Positions 35,401 to 46,984 of a DNA stretch of 64,000 nt are shown here, piece after piece. The notes below the pieces were generated by a model. The model was not told the DNA's origin and ran no database searches. It saw only the letters and a program-made list of their open reading frames with translations. The position numbers and the translations under genes were made by a program. Source of the DNA: Zizania palustris (Eukaryota; Streptophyta; Magnoliopsida; Poales; Poaceae); the NCBI GenBank assembly GCA_019279435.1, contig JAAALK010000079.1, forward strand, positions 64,180,330 through 64,244,329, written 5' to 3'. The number at the start of each line of letters is the position of its first letter. Position 1 is the first letter of the stretch.

Positions 35401-36282
35401 GGTTTGTGACTTCCCTTTCTAAAACTATAGTAAGGCTGTGGTTTTAATTTCAAAAGCTGTACGTGGATTATGTATACAAGAAACTAGACATATTTAGCAG
35501 GGCATCCATCCATGTTCTTTGGTTCTTGGAAGCTGTGCTAATGACAATCTTTCATGCTCCCCTGTTCAAAACTACGAACGGTTTATGGATTGTCCTGGGC
35601 ATGTTTCTAAGCTTGCAAATACTCCGTTTGTCCTATATAACCATTTCTAGGATTTAAATTTTGAAATTGCTTGTTTATTGGAACTCAATATTCCATACAC
35701 GAGAACAAAATGGTTTACCTTATTTTACTCTTTTATTGCAAATGTTTTCACCTGTGCAAGACGAATGTTTAACTAGTTAACAATAAATGTTTCAGCTGTT
35801 AAAGACGAATATTTCAAGGTCAAGCGTCCGGTGTTATGCGCTCGGTAGAACGTACGTCCAAACGCTAGCCGTTGCAGAAAAACGTTCGTCATCATCCGTC
35901 CTGTCCTGAGCAATGGCTAGATGAGAAAAACACAAGATGAAACGCGCTTCGCGACAAGAATAGATCTTTGCAAACACATACCAAGCGCAAGATAAATACG
36001 ACCCCAATTGTATTAATGTACACATCTGGCTGAGGATAAAAGGCCCATCCTTATTAACACAACACCAAGCAACTGATGGGCCCCAGCGCAACGCTACCAG
36101 ATGATAGGACGCATACAAGCAAACCATACCCGAATGTTGGAAATCAAGCCCAAATGTTAGGCCTTACTTGCGACCTGCGACCAGTACACACTACACAATA
36201 GTATAGCATTTGGTTCTCCATCTCAAAGAACCATACGGAGCAAAGTGCAATGTTATTTCTTATTCGACGCAGCTTTCAGCTT
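35401..36282. other. Intergenic region between converging 3' ends
   Basis: The calmodulin-like gene (+) and ATP sulfurylase gene (-) end facing each other 880 bases apart. This span holds both 3' UTRs. No other feature is supported. Confidence 0.5.
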
Positions 36283-39200
36283 CTAGGCTGCAACGGGCTC
36301 GCGCAGCTTGCTGCTGCCCTCCGACAGCGCCAAGCTGTCGTAGTATTCAACGAGGACTTTCCAGCCACCTGGGCACATAAATCCATCAGGGGGACTCTGC
36401 CGGTTCTTGGCAAGAGTACGCATCTGTATACAAAGGCAAGGCTGTTAGGATTGGGCTAGAAAAGCACCGATGCTGAAATTAACTGGTGTTATTACCAACA
36501 GGACTGAAGTGAAATACCTTGGTGCCAGAGATGAACAGGAAGTCATCTTTCCTTGACGGGTCGAAAAAATCCATTTTCTTTTGCTTTGTGTCATATGCAG
36601 CCACCTGGTAGAGAAAAAAACGAATCAAGAGTTGTGACAGTAAACCAGATCAAATCAAGGTTTCTCTGAAAACTAAACCTTGTTGTTTGATATCAAAATT
36701 CAAATGTGCAAGATGCACAGTAAACCAATGAATGATACAATCTATTGTATCCAAATGTGAAAAAGATATCTGGTCTAGAAGGATGGCATACCTTGAAAGG
36801 AAGGATATTGAGCCGCTCAAGCCCAGGAGCCATACTCAATACCTTTTTCCCATGATCCGCATCATACAGGTCTCTTTTTTCAATTGGATGGCTCATACCA
36901 GCAGGATCTCTCCCAACTATGTAGAAGTTTGCACCAGCATTTATACGAGCCTTAGCATGCCATTGCACCTCAGTTGGCCCAGCATAATGCATTGGGGAAG
37001 GGAAGATTGCAACTACAGTTGATTCTGGGTTGAGGACACCTTCCTCAAGAACCTACAAAAACAATATAAATATGTCAGTAGTGCACCAATTGGGACTTAC
37101 AGTAGTATAACCAATATCAAATAAATGGTTTCATAGGTATCACTCTTGACAAGGAATTTATTTACTAGCGTTCATTCAAGTACATAGTTGTCGACATATA
37201 GGCGATATATTTAAAGGTAAAGGTAGCTTTGCTACGGGCTTATAGTTATACCTTTTCATGCTGCTTCATTCTCCAACTAAGAGGCACATCATCTGCTTTT
37301 GTGAATCCTCCCAAGGGATGAAGAAGAAGAACTGGGTTTTTGTAACCCATCTCGAGAAGGCGTCTGCGTGTATCAGTCATGAGCAAAGCATGCCCATTGT
37401 GTACAGGATTGCGTAGCTGAAAGGCAAATACTGCATCAGCATTGCGCCTGGCAAACTCTTCACGCAGTTGTGCTGGAGATAAACGATACTGATCGAGACC
37501 ATCATTGTACTTGATTGGTTCTATAACCTCCAAGTCACCACCAATCAACCAATCACCAGCATTTGTAATCGCCTCATCAACATAAGGCAGTCCACGTGCA
37601 ATTGTTCCCCATGTCCGTGCAATTCTTTCTTCTTTGTTATGTTTGTATATCTCAATGCTGACAACAAAGAATAAAAGAGTGTTAGGGAATACCATGATAT
37701 AACAATGCAAAAAGGAACTCGTCACCATGTCAACCCAACAGGTTTGGATTGGTTGTGTGTCCAATCATTTTAGTTAAAACTAAGGTTTAGCATCCACATC
37801 AAGTGACAAGTCTTTTCGTGCATAACTTGAGGAGTTCCTAGACAGTCGATATTGTTATGTCATATTACTCATTTGGTAAATATACCTATAGATTAACATC
37901 TCATCCATTTTCCTTTACAGTTGTTCACAAATGACGAACAAAAAACTCATTGATTAAGGAAATAATATCGCATATCAGTTGCTTATAAAAAAAACAAAAA
38001 TACCCAGAGAATGCGGCTAGAAAACAACGAAACAACTATTTTTAAGGACTACTCATATTTAGTGTAATGCAGCCAACAGCATATCGTTGTATTAAATATG
38101 CAGACCACATGACAAAAAATATCACCTGACAACGACCAACGTATAAAAACTTCCTGATATAGCATGGTGAAGGTTATTGGGTTGACAGTATCATCGTCTA
38201 ATCGACAAAAGAGGAAATGTCGTAACCTCAGAATTAGTTTAAACTCCACCTTAAAAATAATTGAAGGATAAAAACTGCCTACTAGGACAGTAACTTCTGT
38301 GATTCTGTCCTGAGTGACATATCATTGACCAAGTTATTGGTGAAACATATTTTGTACTAGCACTACCAGTTTAAATAAATCCGGAAGCATAGGCTAGTGT
38401 GGAACAAGCTCATGAAATGTTGGGACTGCGTAAACAATCTTAATCTGAATGTCTCCAGTTGAAGAAACCATCCATGAAGTTATCTGCACTGTACAACCCC
38501 AAAATTCCAACCCAAGTACACAAAATCTGGCTTTGGAGGTCCAAACTCCAAAGGCATACACCAATATGTGAAAAGCAACCAAAATGAACAAGCACTCTCC
38601 CTAAATCGCACCAATGTAATTTAGTAATCTACTCTTTTAAGAATAAAGCAATTCACTAATCCTAATTAAGTGTACGATTGTATGCATACGGCACATGGAA
38701 ATGTAACCAGCTAAACATAAATGGGAGAAAGGAAACGGGAAGGGGGTGTATGTCTCACTCGCTGAGGACGGCGAGGGGTCGGTCTCGCGCGTCGACGAGC
38801 GCGACGCGGCGGGCGCCGGAGGCCTCGATGGCGCGGCGCTGGGCGTCCATCGACGGCGAGCACGATGGGCACGGACATGTTGGCCATGCTCCCATCGTCG
38901 CCGCGGATGGCGTTGAAATGAAGTGCTTGGAGGAACTCGCTCTCGCGCATGAAGCCGCGCAGGGGGCTCGCCCACCCCTCGCTGAGCACGTGCAGCCACT
39001 CCGTCTCCACGCGGCCCAGCCTCACCCGGTGCGGCAGCGCCGCCGCCTCCCGCCGCAGCGCCTCCCGCCTCCCGCCCTCCTCGGGCGCCACCAGCTCCAC
39101 CAGCCTACCCCCGTCGGGCTCGATCAGGCTCGCCCGGCACCGCACCCCGCGCCCCCCCGCCGCCACCGCCGCCACTCCCTTAGGGCTTCTCACCGACACA

Positions 39201-39286
39201 CCCACCCGCGCCGGCGCCCCCGCGCGGTAGCGGCTCCGCTGCGCCACCTGCGGGAATCTCGCGAGGAAGGCGGCCTGCGTCGCCAT
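36283..39286 (-). CDS. APS: ATP sulfurylase, plastid type (5 exons, apparent frameshift in exon 1)
   Basis: Catalyses ATP + sulfate to adenosine 5'-phosphosulfate + diphosphate, the first step of sulfate assimilation. Exons in transcript order: 39286-38759, 37657-37252, 37052-36792, 36604-36518, 36423-36283. About 473 residues once the frame is corrected. The N-terminus MATQAAFLARFPQVAQRSR looks like a chloroplast transit peptide. Motifs: GWASPLRGFMRESEFLQALH, the nucleotide-binding FQLRNPVHNGHALL (QxRNP and HNGH), LLLHPLGGFTKADDVP, FPSPMHYAGPTEVQWHAKAR, VGRDPAGMSHP and ISGTKMRTLA. Exon 1 is 528 bases, but the phase of exon 2 needs one base fewer. An extra C at 38847-38848 breaks the frame between VPIVLAVD and the expected AQRRAIEASGARRVAL. 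All splice sites are intact. Otherwise an ordinary functional-looking gene. Confidence 0.94.
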
Positions 39287-39389
39287 GGCTTGCTCGATTT
39301 GCTCTCCTCCACCACATCCACCTACTTATAATGCCCTTCCTTTTGTTTGTTTTTGTTTTCCTCGCCACATCTCACACTTGTTACTCTTC

Positions 39390-39560
39390 ACAATATTAAA
39401 TTAAAAAGAGCAAAGTGCATTCATAATCTGTATAATATTATAATTTTAGAATTTAATTTAATATTTCATACGACGAATCTAGACAATGACGCAGTCTAGA
39501 TTCGTTGTATTATGAAATATCAAATCCGGACCTAAATTATATATTATGGGATAGATAGAG
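39390..39560. repeat. Inverted repeat, degraded MITE
   Basis: ATTTCATACGACGAATCTAG (39460-) is mirrored by CTAGATTCGTTGTATTATGA (39496-), forming a hairpin of about 25 bp with a short loop. Outer words TATAATATTATAATTTTAGA and CCTAAATTATATATTATGGG resemble Stowaway-type interiors without conserved ends. Confidence 0.5.
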
Positions 39561-39803
39561 CACAATTTTAAAATTATTCAAACATCTTTAAAAATATGAG
39601 TGCAACTTACTAGATTTGTTGAATTTAGACCGTGTTTCAAAGAGTTTTATTCAGATTGCATAAACTTTAATGAAAGTTCTCTAAGTTTAGTGATGAATCC
39701 TAGTGTTAAATAAAAAATATTTTAAAATGTCACAGTGAAAACATGTGTCGAGCCCATTGCAAAGTAAAAACAAGGTTTATTTCAAAGAGTATAATCTACT
39801 CTA

Positions 39804-40053
39804 CTCCCTCCCTCCGGTACACAAAACAAGTCGTTTTGGACGTGATTTCACATACCAAGGAGCAATTAATTAGTGTGTATTTTCCATATTTGCCCTATTA
39901 AATATAGAGCAAAGTAAACATAGCACAGAAAATAAGAAAAAAGTAGTACTATTTGAGGGATATAGTTGTCCAAAATGCACAATAAAATACAAAATGACTT
40001 GTTTTAGCAACCTTTTGATAAAACGACTTGTTTTTATGTACCGGAGGGAGGAA
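39804..40053. mobile_element. Stowaway-like (Tc1/mariner) MITE
   Basis: About 250 bp with the classic CTCCCTCC ends: CTCCCTCCGGTACACAAAAC on the left, and reverse-complemented right end CCTCCCTCCGGTACATAAAA. Inner inverted AACAAGTCGTTTT / AAACGACTTGTTT continues the palindrome. A TA precedes the left end; the right TA is not clear. Confidence 0.8.
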
Positions 40054-40835
40054 GTTCTTGTTAATATATCTAACTTTCTGTTTTATTCTTACCAACTCTT
40101 TTCAAATATTTTCTTTTATGTTTGACTTCTTGCGATGTATTAATCATAGCCGGTACCAGAAACGAGAGAGTGTAAAATGAAGGCGGGTGAACCTGGACGG
40201 GATTGCGGGGAGGGGTGAACATAGACAGGCGAGATGGGAAGGTGGGGGCGGCTGGGCTAATGGGGATCGATGAGGACGGAGCACGCACGAACGGCGATGG
40301 TGCGGGTGCTGTCTGGCTTTCGGGCATTTTTTAAATTTGAATTTGGACTGTTTTTGAGCCAATCCACACTGACGCATCAGCTTGTGTGTCTCTCTACACG
40401 TTGGATCTTCTGCAGCCAAGGTTGTTTTGAGGGTCGTGGATTCAGCTGGAGGGATCTAAAAACTTTTTGTAGGATTCCGACTACCAGATTTTACCCAAAA
40501 AATTCAAATACAAGATTTTGAATTTTGACCGGTACCTTCTTCGGACCAGTTATTAGCATTTACCAGTGAAACGTTGTTCCTGTCCTAAGTCAAATTATCC
40601 GACGTCTGGCCAAATTTATATATATTAATAAATAATAATGATTTTGATATAAAACAAGAATAATTAAATATATGTATTATATATATTTTTTATAGTTACT
40701 TGTTTTGTACTGTACGTGTTTATTCTATTTGCTATAAATTTGTTCAAACTTACCATTGTTAGACTTTTAACAAAGCTAGAAATACAGTAATTTTGTAAGG
40801 AATGTAGTGGACTCAAATAGACCCACATAGTCGTG

Positions 40836-41013
40836 TACTCTCTCCGTTTCCATAATATTATAATTTAGAACTGAATAAGATATTTTCTAGTATAATAAAT
40901 ATGTACAGTGGAATTGTCCAAATTCACTGTATTAGGACACTATCTAGATTTATTAACTAGTAAATGCTTCATTCAACCTAGATTACAATAGATTACAGTA
41001 TTATGAAAAGAGT
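40836..41013. mobile_element. Stowaway-like MITE, degenerate
   Basis: Left end TACTCTCTCCGTTTCCATAA. The right end reverse-complemented is TACTCTTTTCATAATACTGT. Both carry the terminal TA. The interior has CTAGATTTATTAACTAGTAA. About 178 bp. Confidence 0.6.
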
Positions 41014-41066
41014 ATTTCTCAATTATTCCTTGCTACTTCATAAGTGAACAGCACAGTGTTGATATC

Positions 41067-41234
41067 AGGGGCGGAGCTACGTTGATGGAAGGGTTCTCAA
41101 AAACTCAGTTCTAAAAAATAGTTATTATTAATAAATTTTTACTTTTGTTCATCCTCATAAGTTCAATATAGTATACCCTAGCTCATATGGTGAAGTGGTG
41201 TACTCCTTAATTTTTTCTCTAACTCCGCCACCGA
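41067..41234. mobile_element. Short hAT-type MITE with 8-bp target duplication
   Basis: 168 bp. Left end AGGGGCGGAGCTACG; right end reverse-complemented TCGGTGGCGGAGTTAG. Flanked by a perfect 8-bp direct repeat TTGATATC (41059-41066 and 41235-41242), the duplication size of hAT elements. GGGGCGGAGC-type ends are frequent in plant hAT MITEs as I recall. Confidence 0.85.
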
Positions 41235-41944
41235 TTGATATCGAGAAGTCGTGTGTAAATGGGATAAATATGTCACGAATCATTCGAGTCAGATTTTGTT
41301 TAATTTTTTCAAATATAAATGTATGTGAGAATATAGTTTTTTTATTGGACTGTGTGATAAGATTTTATCGACCTACCTATTAAGAAAATGACACTTTAAT
41401 TTTATATCAGAGTGTGCAACACTTGACTATATGGTACCAACACACACATATATAAGAGTATCCAACAACACATGACGAATTTAATCATATAACTTTGGAT
41501 TATAAATTTTGTTATGTAACTTTTACAGTACACACGATTGATTATGTAAAAAACTAGTCAAAACTTGTGTCCTAAATGTTCAACTCTTATAAATTTTATA
41601 TGGAATTTATGTAGGATTTGTGCGACGAACCAAAAACACCCCCCCTGATTTGCACCTGACTAGATGCGGTGCAGAGAATCCCCGTATATATAGTTGTCTG
41701 AATTATTGGCGGCTTTTAGAGTGGAAAGACGAGTAGAAATCAGTCTGCTTTCTTTCTCTTTATGCACATATTGTTTTTGTTTGCAATGAACTTTAATTGT
41801 TGGGTGGCGAAATTAAAGGGACCATCGTAGCCTCTACAGTACTAATTAAACTGATAATTAATGTTGATTAGCGAGACACCGACCGACAACAACGGGGATG
41901 GACTCTGCAACACGTATACGTGCGATCGAAAACTATGGTCGTTT

Positions 41945-42156
41945 AAATAGTCGCATCTTCCATTCTCGCTTTGAACCGATTGCTATCGAGTGATTTCAGA
42001 TTTCTCAGCTTTCTCTCTAGCTTGTTTAGCTGATCGCTAGTTGTCTTCTTCTCTCTGTTTTCTCCTCTCCGTATAAGTTTATAACTTGTTTCTTTCCCGG
42101 GTCTTCACCCCCTTAATATATATTGCGGTGAAGCTCTCGCTTGCTTTTCAAAAAAA
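41945..42156 (+). mobile_element. Severely 5'-truncated L1 LINE tail
   Basis: Only about 212 bases of a LINE 3' end, ending in an A-run. It is flanked by a perfect 10-bp direct repeat ATGGTCGTTT (41935-41944 and 42157-42166), a target-site duplication. The last 90 bases (AAGTTTATAACTTG, CACCCCCTTAATATATAT, GCGGTGAAGCTCTCGCTTGC) match the 3' end of the larger LINE at 9054-11917. Confidence 0.9.
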
Positions 42157-42227
42157 ATGGTCGTTTTACTGCCACTACTTACAATAATAATACTACATTG
42201 TTTGTTTCTCTCTCAATTCATCTAATC

Positions 42228-42628
42228 GAGCATCTCCAAAAAATTACCTATATATCTATTTAATTTGAATTTAGATATTTTTGTGAAAAATGAAGCTCCA
42301 AGAGTTCCCCTAAATGATCACATTCATCTCTCTCAATATAGAATTAATTTGGTAAGTCTCTATATCCATTTGCACATATTTTTCTCTTGCATGTATATTA
42401 TTTTTCTCATACGTATTGTTATATGTTGGGCAATACATATATTTGAATGCAACATAGTTTTACTCAAAATTATTATATATTATAGACTATATTTGTATGA
42501 TTTAAAAATAGGGATCAAAATTATAGGGAAACTGTTGTAGATTAATTAATTTTTAGGATAAGATGAGTTTAGGATAATCCCTATATGTAATTTAGGGAAT
42601 AAAATTTAGTATATCTCTTAAGATGCTC
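42228..42628. mobile_element. MITE, GAGCATCTCCAAGAG family, copy 2
   Basis: Left end GAGCATCTCCAAAAAATTACC; right end reverse-complemented GAGCATCTTAAGAGATATAC. Interior matches copy 1 at 19108-19540 in reverse orientation (for example GAAGCTCCAAGAGTTC against GAACTCTTGGAGCTTC). About 400 bp. Confidence 0.8.
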
Positions 42629-44488
42629 TGAGATTTCTTTATTACTTAATCCATCCACCCATCCTAAAATAACAGGTGCGTGCATGACTAATAATTATAT
42701 TAAATATATTCGTGTAATGTAATTTAATTTACGGTTGAAAAGCTTACATATGATATTAGTTTTATAGTTCTGTAATGTATATAATCCCTGATGTATGTTT
42801 GGTTGTATTATTAATATGAACTCAATATAAACACTGTTTTTTTAATTATTTGCATTTATATCATTATTGTAATAAGAAAACTAAAACTGAATTATTTATA
42901 AGTGAAATGTATTTGTGTTTTCCAACCATCATATATTAACTTTATTTTTAGAAAACTATTTAGTTTTAAGTATTGTATGTCAATGGAAGAGATATTTCAT
43001 TAATGACAAATGCAAGTAATTTCCACTAAAAACTGTTTGTGAGAATATGTGGAATCTAAGATACCTTCAACTTCATGTTTGCACTGCGAAAATTTACAGA
43101 TTCCGAAAAAAACTAGGTGTCCAAAAAACTATTTGGTTCATATTCTAGCTTTCAGATTAGGAAGCTGGTTCAAAAACTTGAACCAAACCGACCCCAAAAA
43201 TATAATTAATTAAAGTAATAATCATAATCAACCACATAATTAGTCGCTCGCCCTCTCTCACACACGCACATGTGTGAGATAATGTTTACCCCCCAGTGGC
43301 AGCATTGTATCCCTTTTCTGATGAACACAACTCCTCGAGGGATAGACATGTAATCGCTGGCCAAACTTACAAAAAGTTGAGCTCGGAATCGAATTTTTTT
43401 ATGCAGAATGAGACGAACTTTGAATTATTTGGGATAGGAGTAACCATTATATATGGACATGGTATTCACCTAAACAGTCTATAGCAATACGCAAATCCAC
43501 GAGCCACACAATAATTAAGCACGAGCCTTTGTGATTCAAGATGCGGCAGTTGTGGATGTTCTTTCGAATTCGAAACGCCCACGGGACGTAGCAGTCGATC
43601 CGTGTGCTACTAATTAATTACTTTTGCAAAAAATTTTAGTCTAGTCTGGTGATCCGAGCTGAACTACACCAGAGGTGGCTAACGGGCCCACGGCCTTAGA
43701 ACCCTAATGTTTTGGGCCGCATGGGCCAGTATTAGGATCGCTACCACTGCTTGCAATAAATAGTCAAAATTGTGTACCCAAATAGACATAATTAGTACAC
43801 GTTTGTTTCAGCTTCTAGCAGTTCTAATCAGCTAGCTAGTTCGAGTAGCTGGCGTTTTTCAGTTTTTGGATTCTAGTTCATTTTTAGATTCTGCAGCTAC
43901 TAATTCTCATAATTGAGTCTAGAATCTAGACTATTTTAGATTCTAGAAGTAGTTATAGCTGCCAGAAACTGAAACAAAGAGGCACTTAGTAGCGGTAGGA
44001 ACTACAAATGAACTATAATACAGAAAATAGAAACACCTACTTTTTTATATTTTTACCGGTTAATATATTTAGATCAACTAGCTACCTGAAACATTATAGC
44101 TCTTATTAGTTTAGTCGGTTCCTGCAGCTTCTCTGTTCCTGGACTTGAAATCAGACAGTGACTTAAGTTGAGACAGTCGTCACCGATCTCACTCAATCCT
44201 ATTCGGATTATCGTTTGTTTTAACGTTTGGATTTCTGCTCCGATGCTGTTCCCACTAAGTATCCCCCTTTTCCTTGGTCGTTTCCGTATCTCATGTACTT
44301 TAGTTTGGTTTTTGGAAATAGTTTTTGCTTCCCGAAAGAAAGTTAAAAGCCAATCAAAAGATCTATTTCAAGCCAATAATTTTTAATAAAAACAGTTTTT
44401 AGCATAGTGAAACTGTAGAAGCTCATCCAGACTTGCTTTCTGGCTTCTGGCTTTGAATCTTTGATAATACTAATGTTAACTGATTGGT
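42629..44488. other. AT-rich intergenic sequence
   Basis: No gene or bounded element. GCTTCTAGCAGTTCTAATCA-like words around 43811-43980 and their partial inverses suggest a degraded TIR element, but the ends cannot be fixed. Confidence 0.35.
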
Positions 44489-44656
44489 ATTTCAAATTTC
44501 ATGCAACCATACAAAATTTCATAAATTGACATTTCAAATTTCATACAACCACACAAAATTCTATAAATTGATGTTTCAAATTTCATACAACACACAAAAT
44601 TCCATAAATTGACATTTCAAATTTATACAACCATACAAAATTTCATAAATTGATTT
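44489..44656. repeat. About 45-bp tandem repeat, four copies
   Basis: Four head-to-tail copies of a unit reading ATTTCAAATTTCATRCAACC then AYACAAAATTYYATAAATTG. Copies start near 44489, 44528, 44572 and 44614 and are diverged at a few positions each. AT-rich, non-coding. Confidence 0.85.
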
Positions 44657-45264
44657 TTTACACAGCTCACAGTTCAAAACAGTTTCTCCACAGTTGTTTC
44701 AGCTAAATAGTCCCTCACAGCTGACATCTCACGACAGTTTTTCCACAGCCCACAGTCCACATCAATTTTTTCCATAGTCATAGCTCAACCAAACACATCC
44801 TCAGAATTCATCGGATGGCGAACGGATTTCGTCAACTTGTAGTCATTTTTTCATCCTTTCTTAAATGTTTGGTTTTATCAAATAAATGCTGCACCTCTTA
44901 TTATAGATAGAAGATTTTAAAGGAATACAACAACAGTTAACTTTATATGCTCTGCTGGCTCTGCCGCTGCTCGCAAGAGGCGACTGGTGTAGCAGTATCA
45001 GTGTTCGGCTGTGATGCGAGGAAGGGAGCTGTCAGTCACACTGTGCATGCAGCTAGCTAGCTACAAGAGCTAACTGAATGTACACTCCATATGCAATGCA
45101 ATGTCTTTCGATTTCAGTGGCTACTGAAGTACTGAACTACTATACCTTGGGACGAGACGATAGATCGATGGATGGACATATGTACGCACCTGAATCATCT
45201 GATCAACAGCTCTAGCTGAGCCCTGCATTTTGTAGGACGGTTTGTCCCTTGTGTGCCCAACAGG

Positions 45265-45455
45265 GAAAGAGTGAAACTGTCACAGCACGATCTAACCGTC
45301 ACTCGGAAGAAGCCTAGCTCACTCATGGAGCTGCTGCCGGTTCAAAAACAAACCGAGCAGATACAGCTAGCTGGTTTCTCGCCATGAACAAGGCCTAGCT
45401 TGTTCCCTTCTTCTCTGCAAGTTAGATCATGCTGGCAGCTTCACGCTTTCACTTG
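45265..45455 (-). ncRNA. MIR167: MIR167 precursor hairpin
   Basis: On the minus strand, positions 45443-45423 read TGAAGCTGCCAGCATGATCT followed by A, the exact 21-nt miR167 sequence known in plants. About 130 bases downstream, around 45294-45272, the opposite arm reads AGATCGTGCTGTGACAGTTT followed by CAC, which pairs with it along its length with small bulges, as a miR167* strand should. Loop sequence between the arms is about 130 nt. miR167 directs cleavage of ARF6 and ARF8-type auxin response factor mRNAs. The arm order (miRNA on the 5' arm) is the usual one for MIR167. Which family member this is cannot be told from the sequence alone. Confidence 0.95.
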
Positions 45456-45523
45456 GGCACTGGAATCAAGTCCACTCGATAATGACAAGGCCATGCCAGG
45501 ACGACCTCAACACTCACCTGCCC

Positions 45524-45530
45524 ATTTATA
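45524..45530 (-). promoter_or_regulatory. TATA box of MIR167
   Basis: On the minus strand GTCTATAAATGGGC gives a TATAAAT element. It is about 70 bases before the hairpin and 80 before the mature miRNA, placing a likely transcription start near 45495. This fits the short 5' leaders of many plant pri-miRNAs. Confidence 0.65.
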
Positions 45531-46984
45531 GACACAGATCGACGGCGGCGTATCGGTCAAATGGGGAGGCGTCCGGCCGCGGCCGAGACCGTCGAGTGGG
45601 ATCCGAGACGCGCAGGCAGGCAGGCAGGCAGCTGGGCCAATCAGCGGCGAGTCAAAGCGGCGATGCCCTCCTCCAATCTCACGTGGAGGCCTTGTCGCGC
45701 GGCGCGGCGGAGGAGAACGTGGCTTTGGCCTTGGCCTTCTTTGTCTCGAGACGGCAAACCTCGCTTTGTTTATTGCAGCAACAATAGATTACGCCACGCC
45801 GGAAGTTCCTCCGTCAGCTCGCCTTTGTTTCTCTCTACAAAAGACTTCATCTTTACTTCACATAAAAACCTGATTTTTAGCTTGTTTTTTTCATTAAAAC
45901 GTGTGTAATTAATGAGATCCAGTTAACTAAGGAGAGATTTTCTATTTTAACACTCTAAAGAAGTGGCTTCGTTATAATAGCATTTGAACCCACTTTCATT
46001 GACTCAGACGGTACTAAATGTCAGCCTCAAGAAGTGCTATTATAGTAAAGTGCACATATTTGAAGTGCTAAAATAGTAAATCTTACGTTAACTAAGTAAC
46101 TAAGTGATACTACCACACAATTTAACAAAATTAATGAGATACATCGCGTAGGACGTAGGGATTAGGGAATGGCAGTATTATACTTTAACATATGTTTTGG
46201 TCCACGCAGAAGCTGAACTCTAGTCAAAGAACTCCATCGAACGGTGAATACTTTATGCTGCTGGCATCGTCGATGTTTGCCTTTCTACGGACCGGAGTTG
46301 AAAACGCGAGCTATCCCAGCTCGAATACAATGAACAGTGTGACAGTAGACTTACTGCTTAAAGAGAACAGGTGTCGACTTGCGAGTGGCACAGCAAGCCT
46401 GTTACATGTTTCAGACGGAAATATTTCCAACGAGCTGCTGCTGCTGCTGCTGCTGGAATACAGCAGAAATCAGTTCACGCAATCAGCAGTTCAAGTTCTC
46501 ATTGTCTGTACAACAGTATAACGAGTCTCATGCAGAATGTAGGAGCGCCTCCTTATTTGACAGCAGCTCACGCACAATGAATTAACTGAGGGATACAATC
46601 ATACAGGTAGACAAGATTGTCTTCACGAGCATAGTATACATCTGCCTCTGAAAATTATGAATGAATGATGCTACAAACAAGCAACACATGATCAGACGAA
46701 GGCTGCGGCAACAGGTGAGACTGGAAGCCGGGCTGCTACAAAAACTGACACCGGAGGAGCTCCAGACAACAGAGTTTCCACCGGCTTTGGTTCGATGATT
46801 TCTCGCCTTCTGCGTCACCCCCACTCGAGGAACAAGAGAGGCACGGCATGCTGGTTAGATCGTCGAACCGACGAAAGTTGGCCAGATCTGTTGACCTGCT
46901 AAACCCATCCAGCATAACTTGCTCTCGATGCCCAGACCGATCTGGTTGGTTGTCTCGTCAGATTCCTCATTCAAGATCCAGACT
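45531..46984. other. Intergenic: MIR167 upstream region and kinase 3' UTR
   Basis: Upstream of MIR167 is a GC-rich block (45540-45740) with GGCAGGCAGGCAGGCAGC. The part from about 46600 to 46984 is probably the 3' UTR of the kinase gene. A (CTG)n-like GCTGCTGCTGCTGCTGCTG lies at about 46434-46455. No coding sequence supported. Confidence 0.45.

Noticed and set aside
38678..39331. 217-codon plus-strand frame opposite ATP sulfurylase exon 1
   Set aside because: Antisense shadow of a GC-rich exon; low-complexity sequence with no homology recognised.
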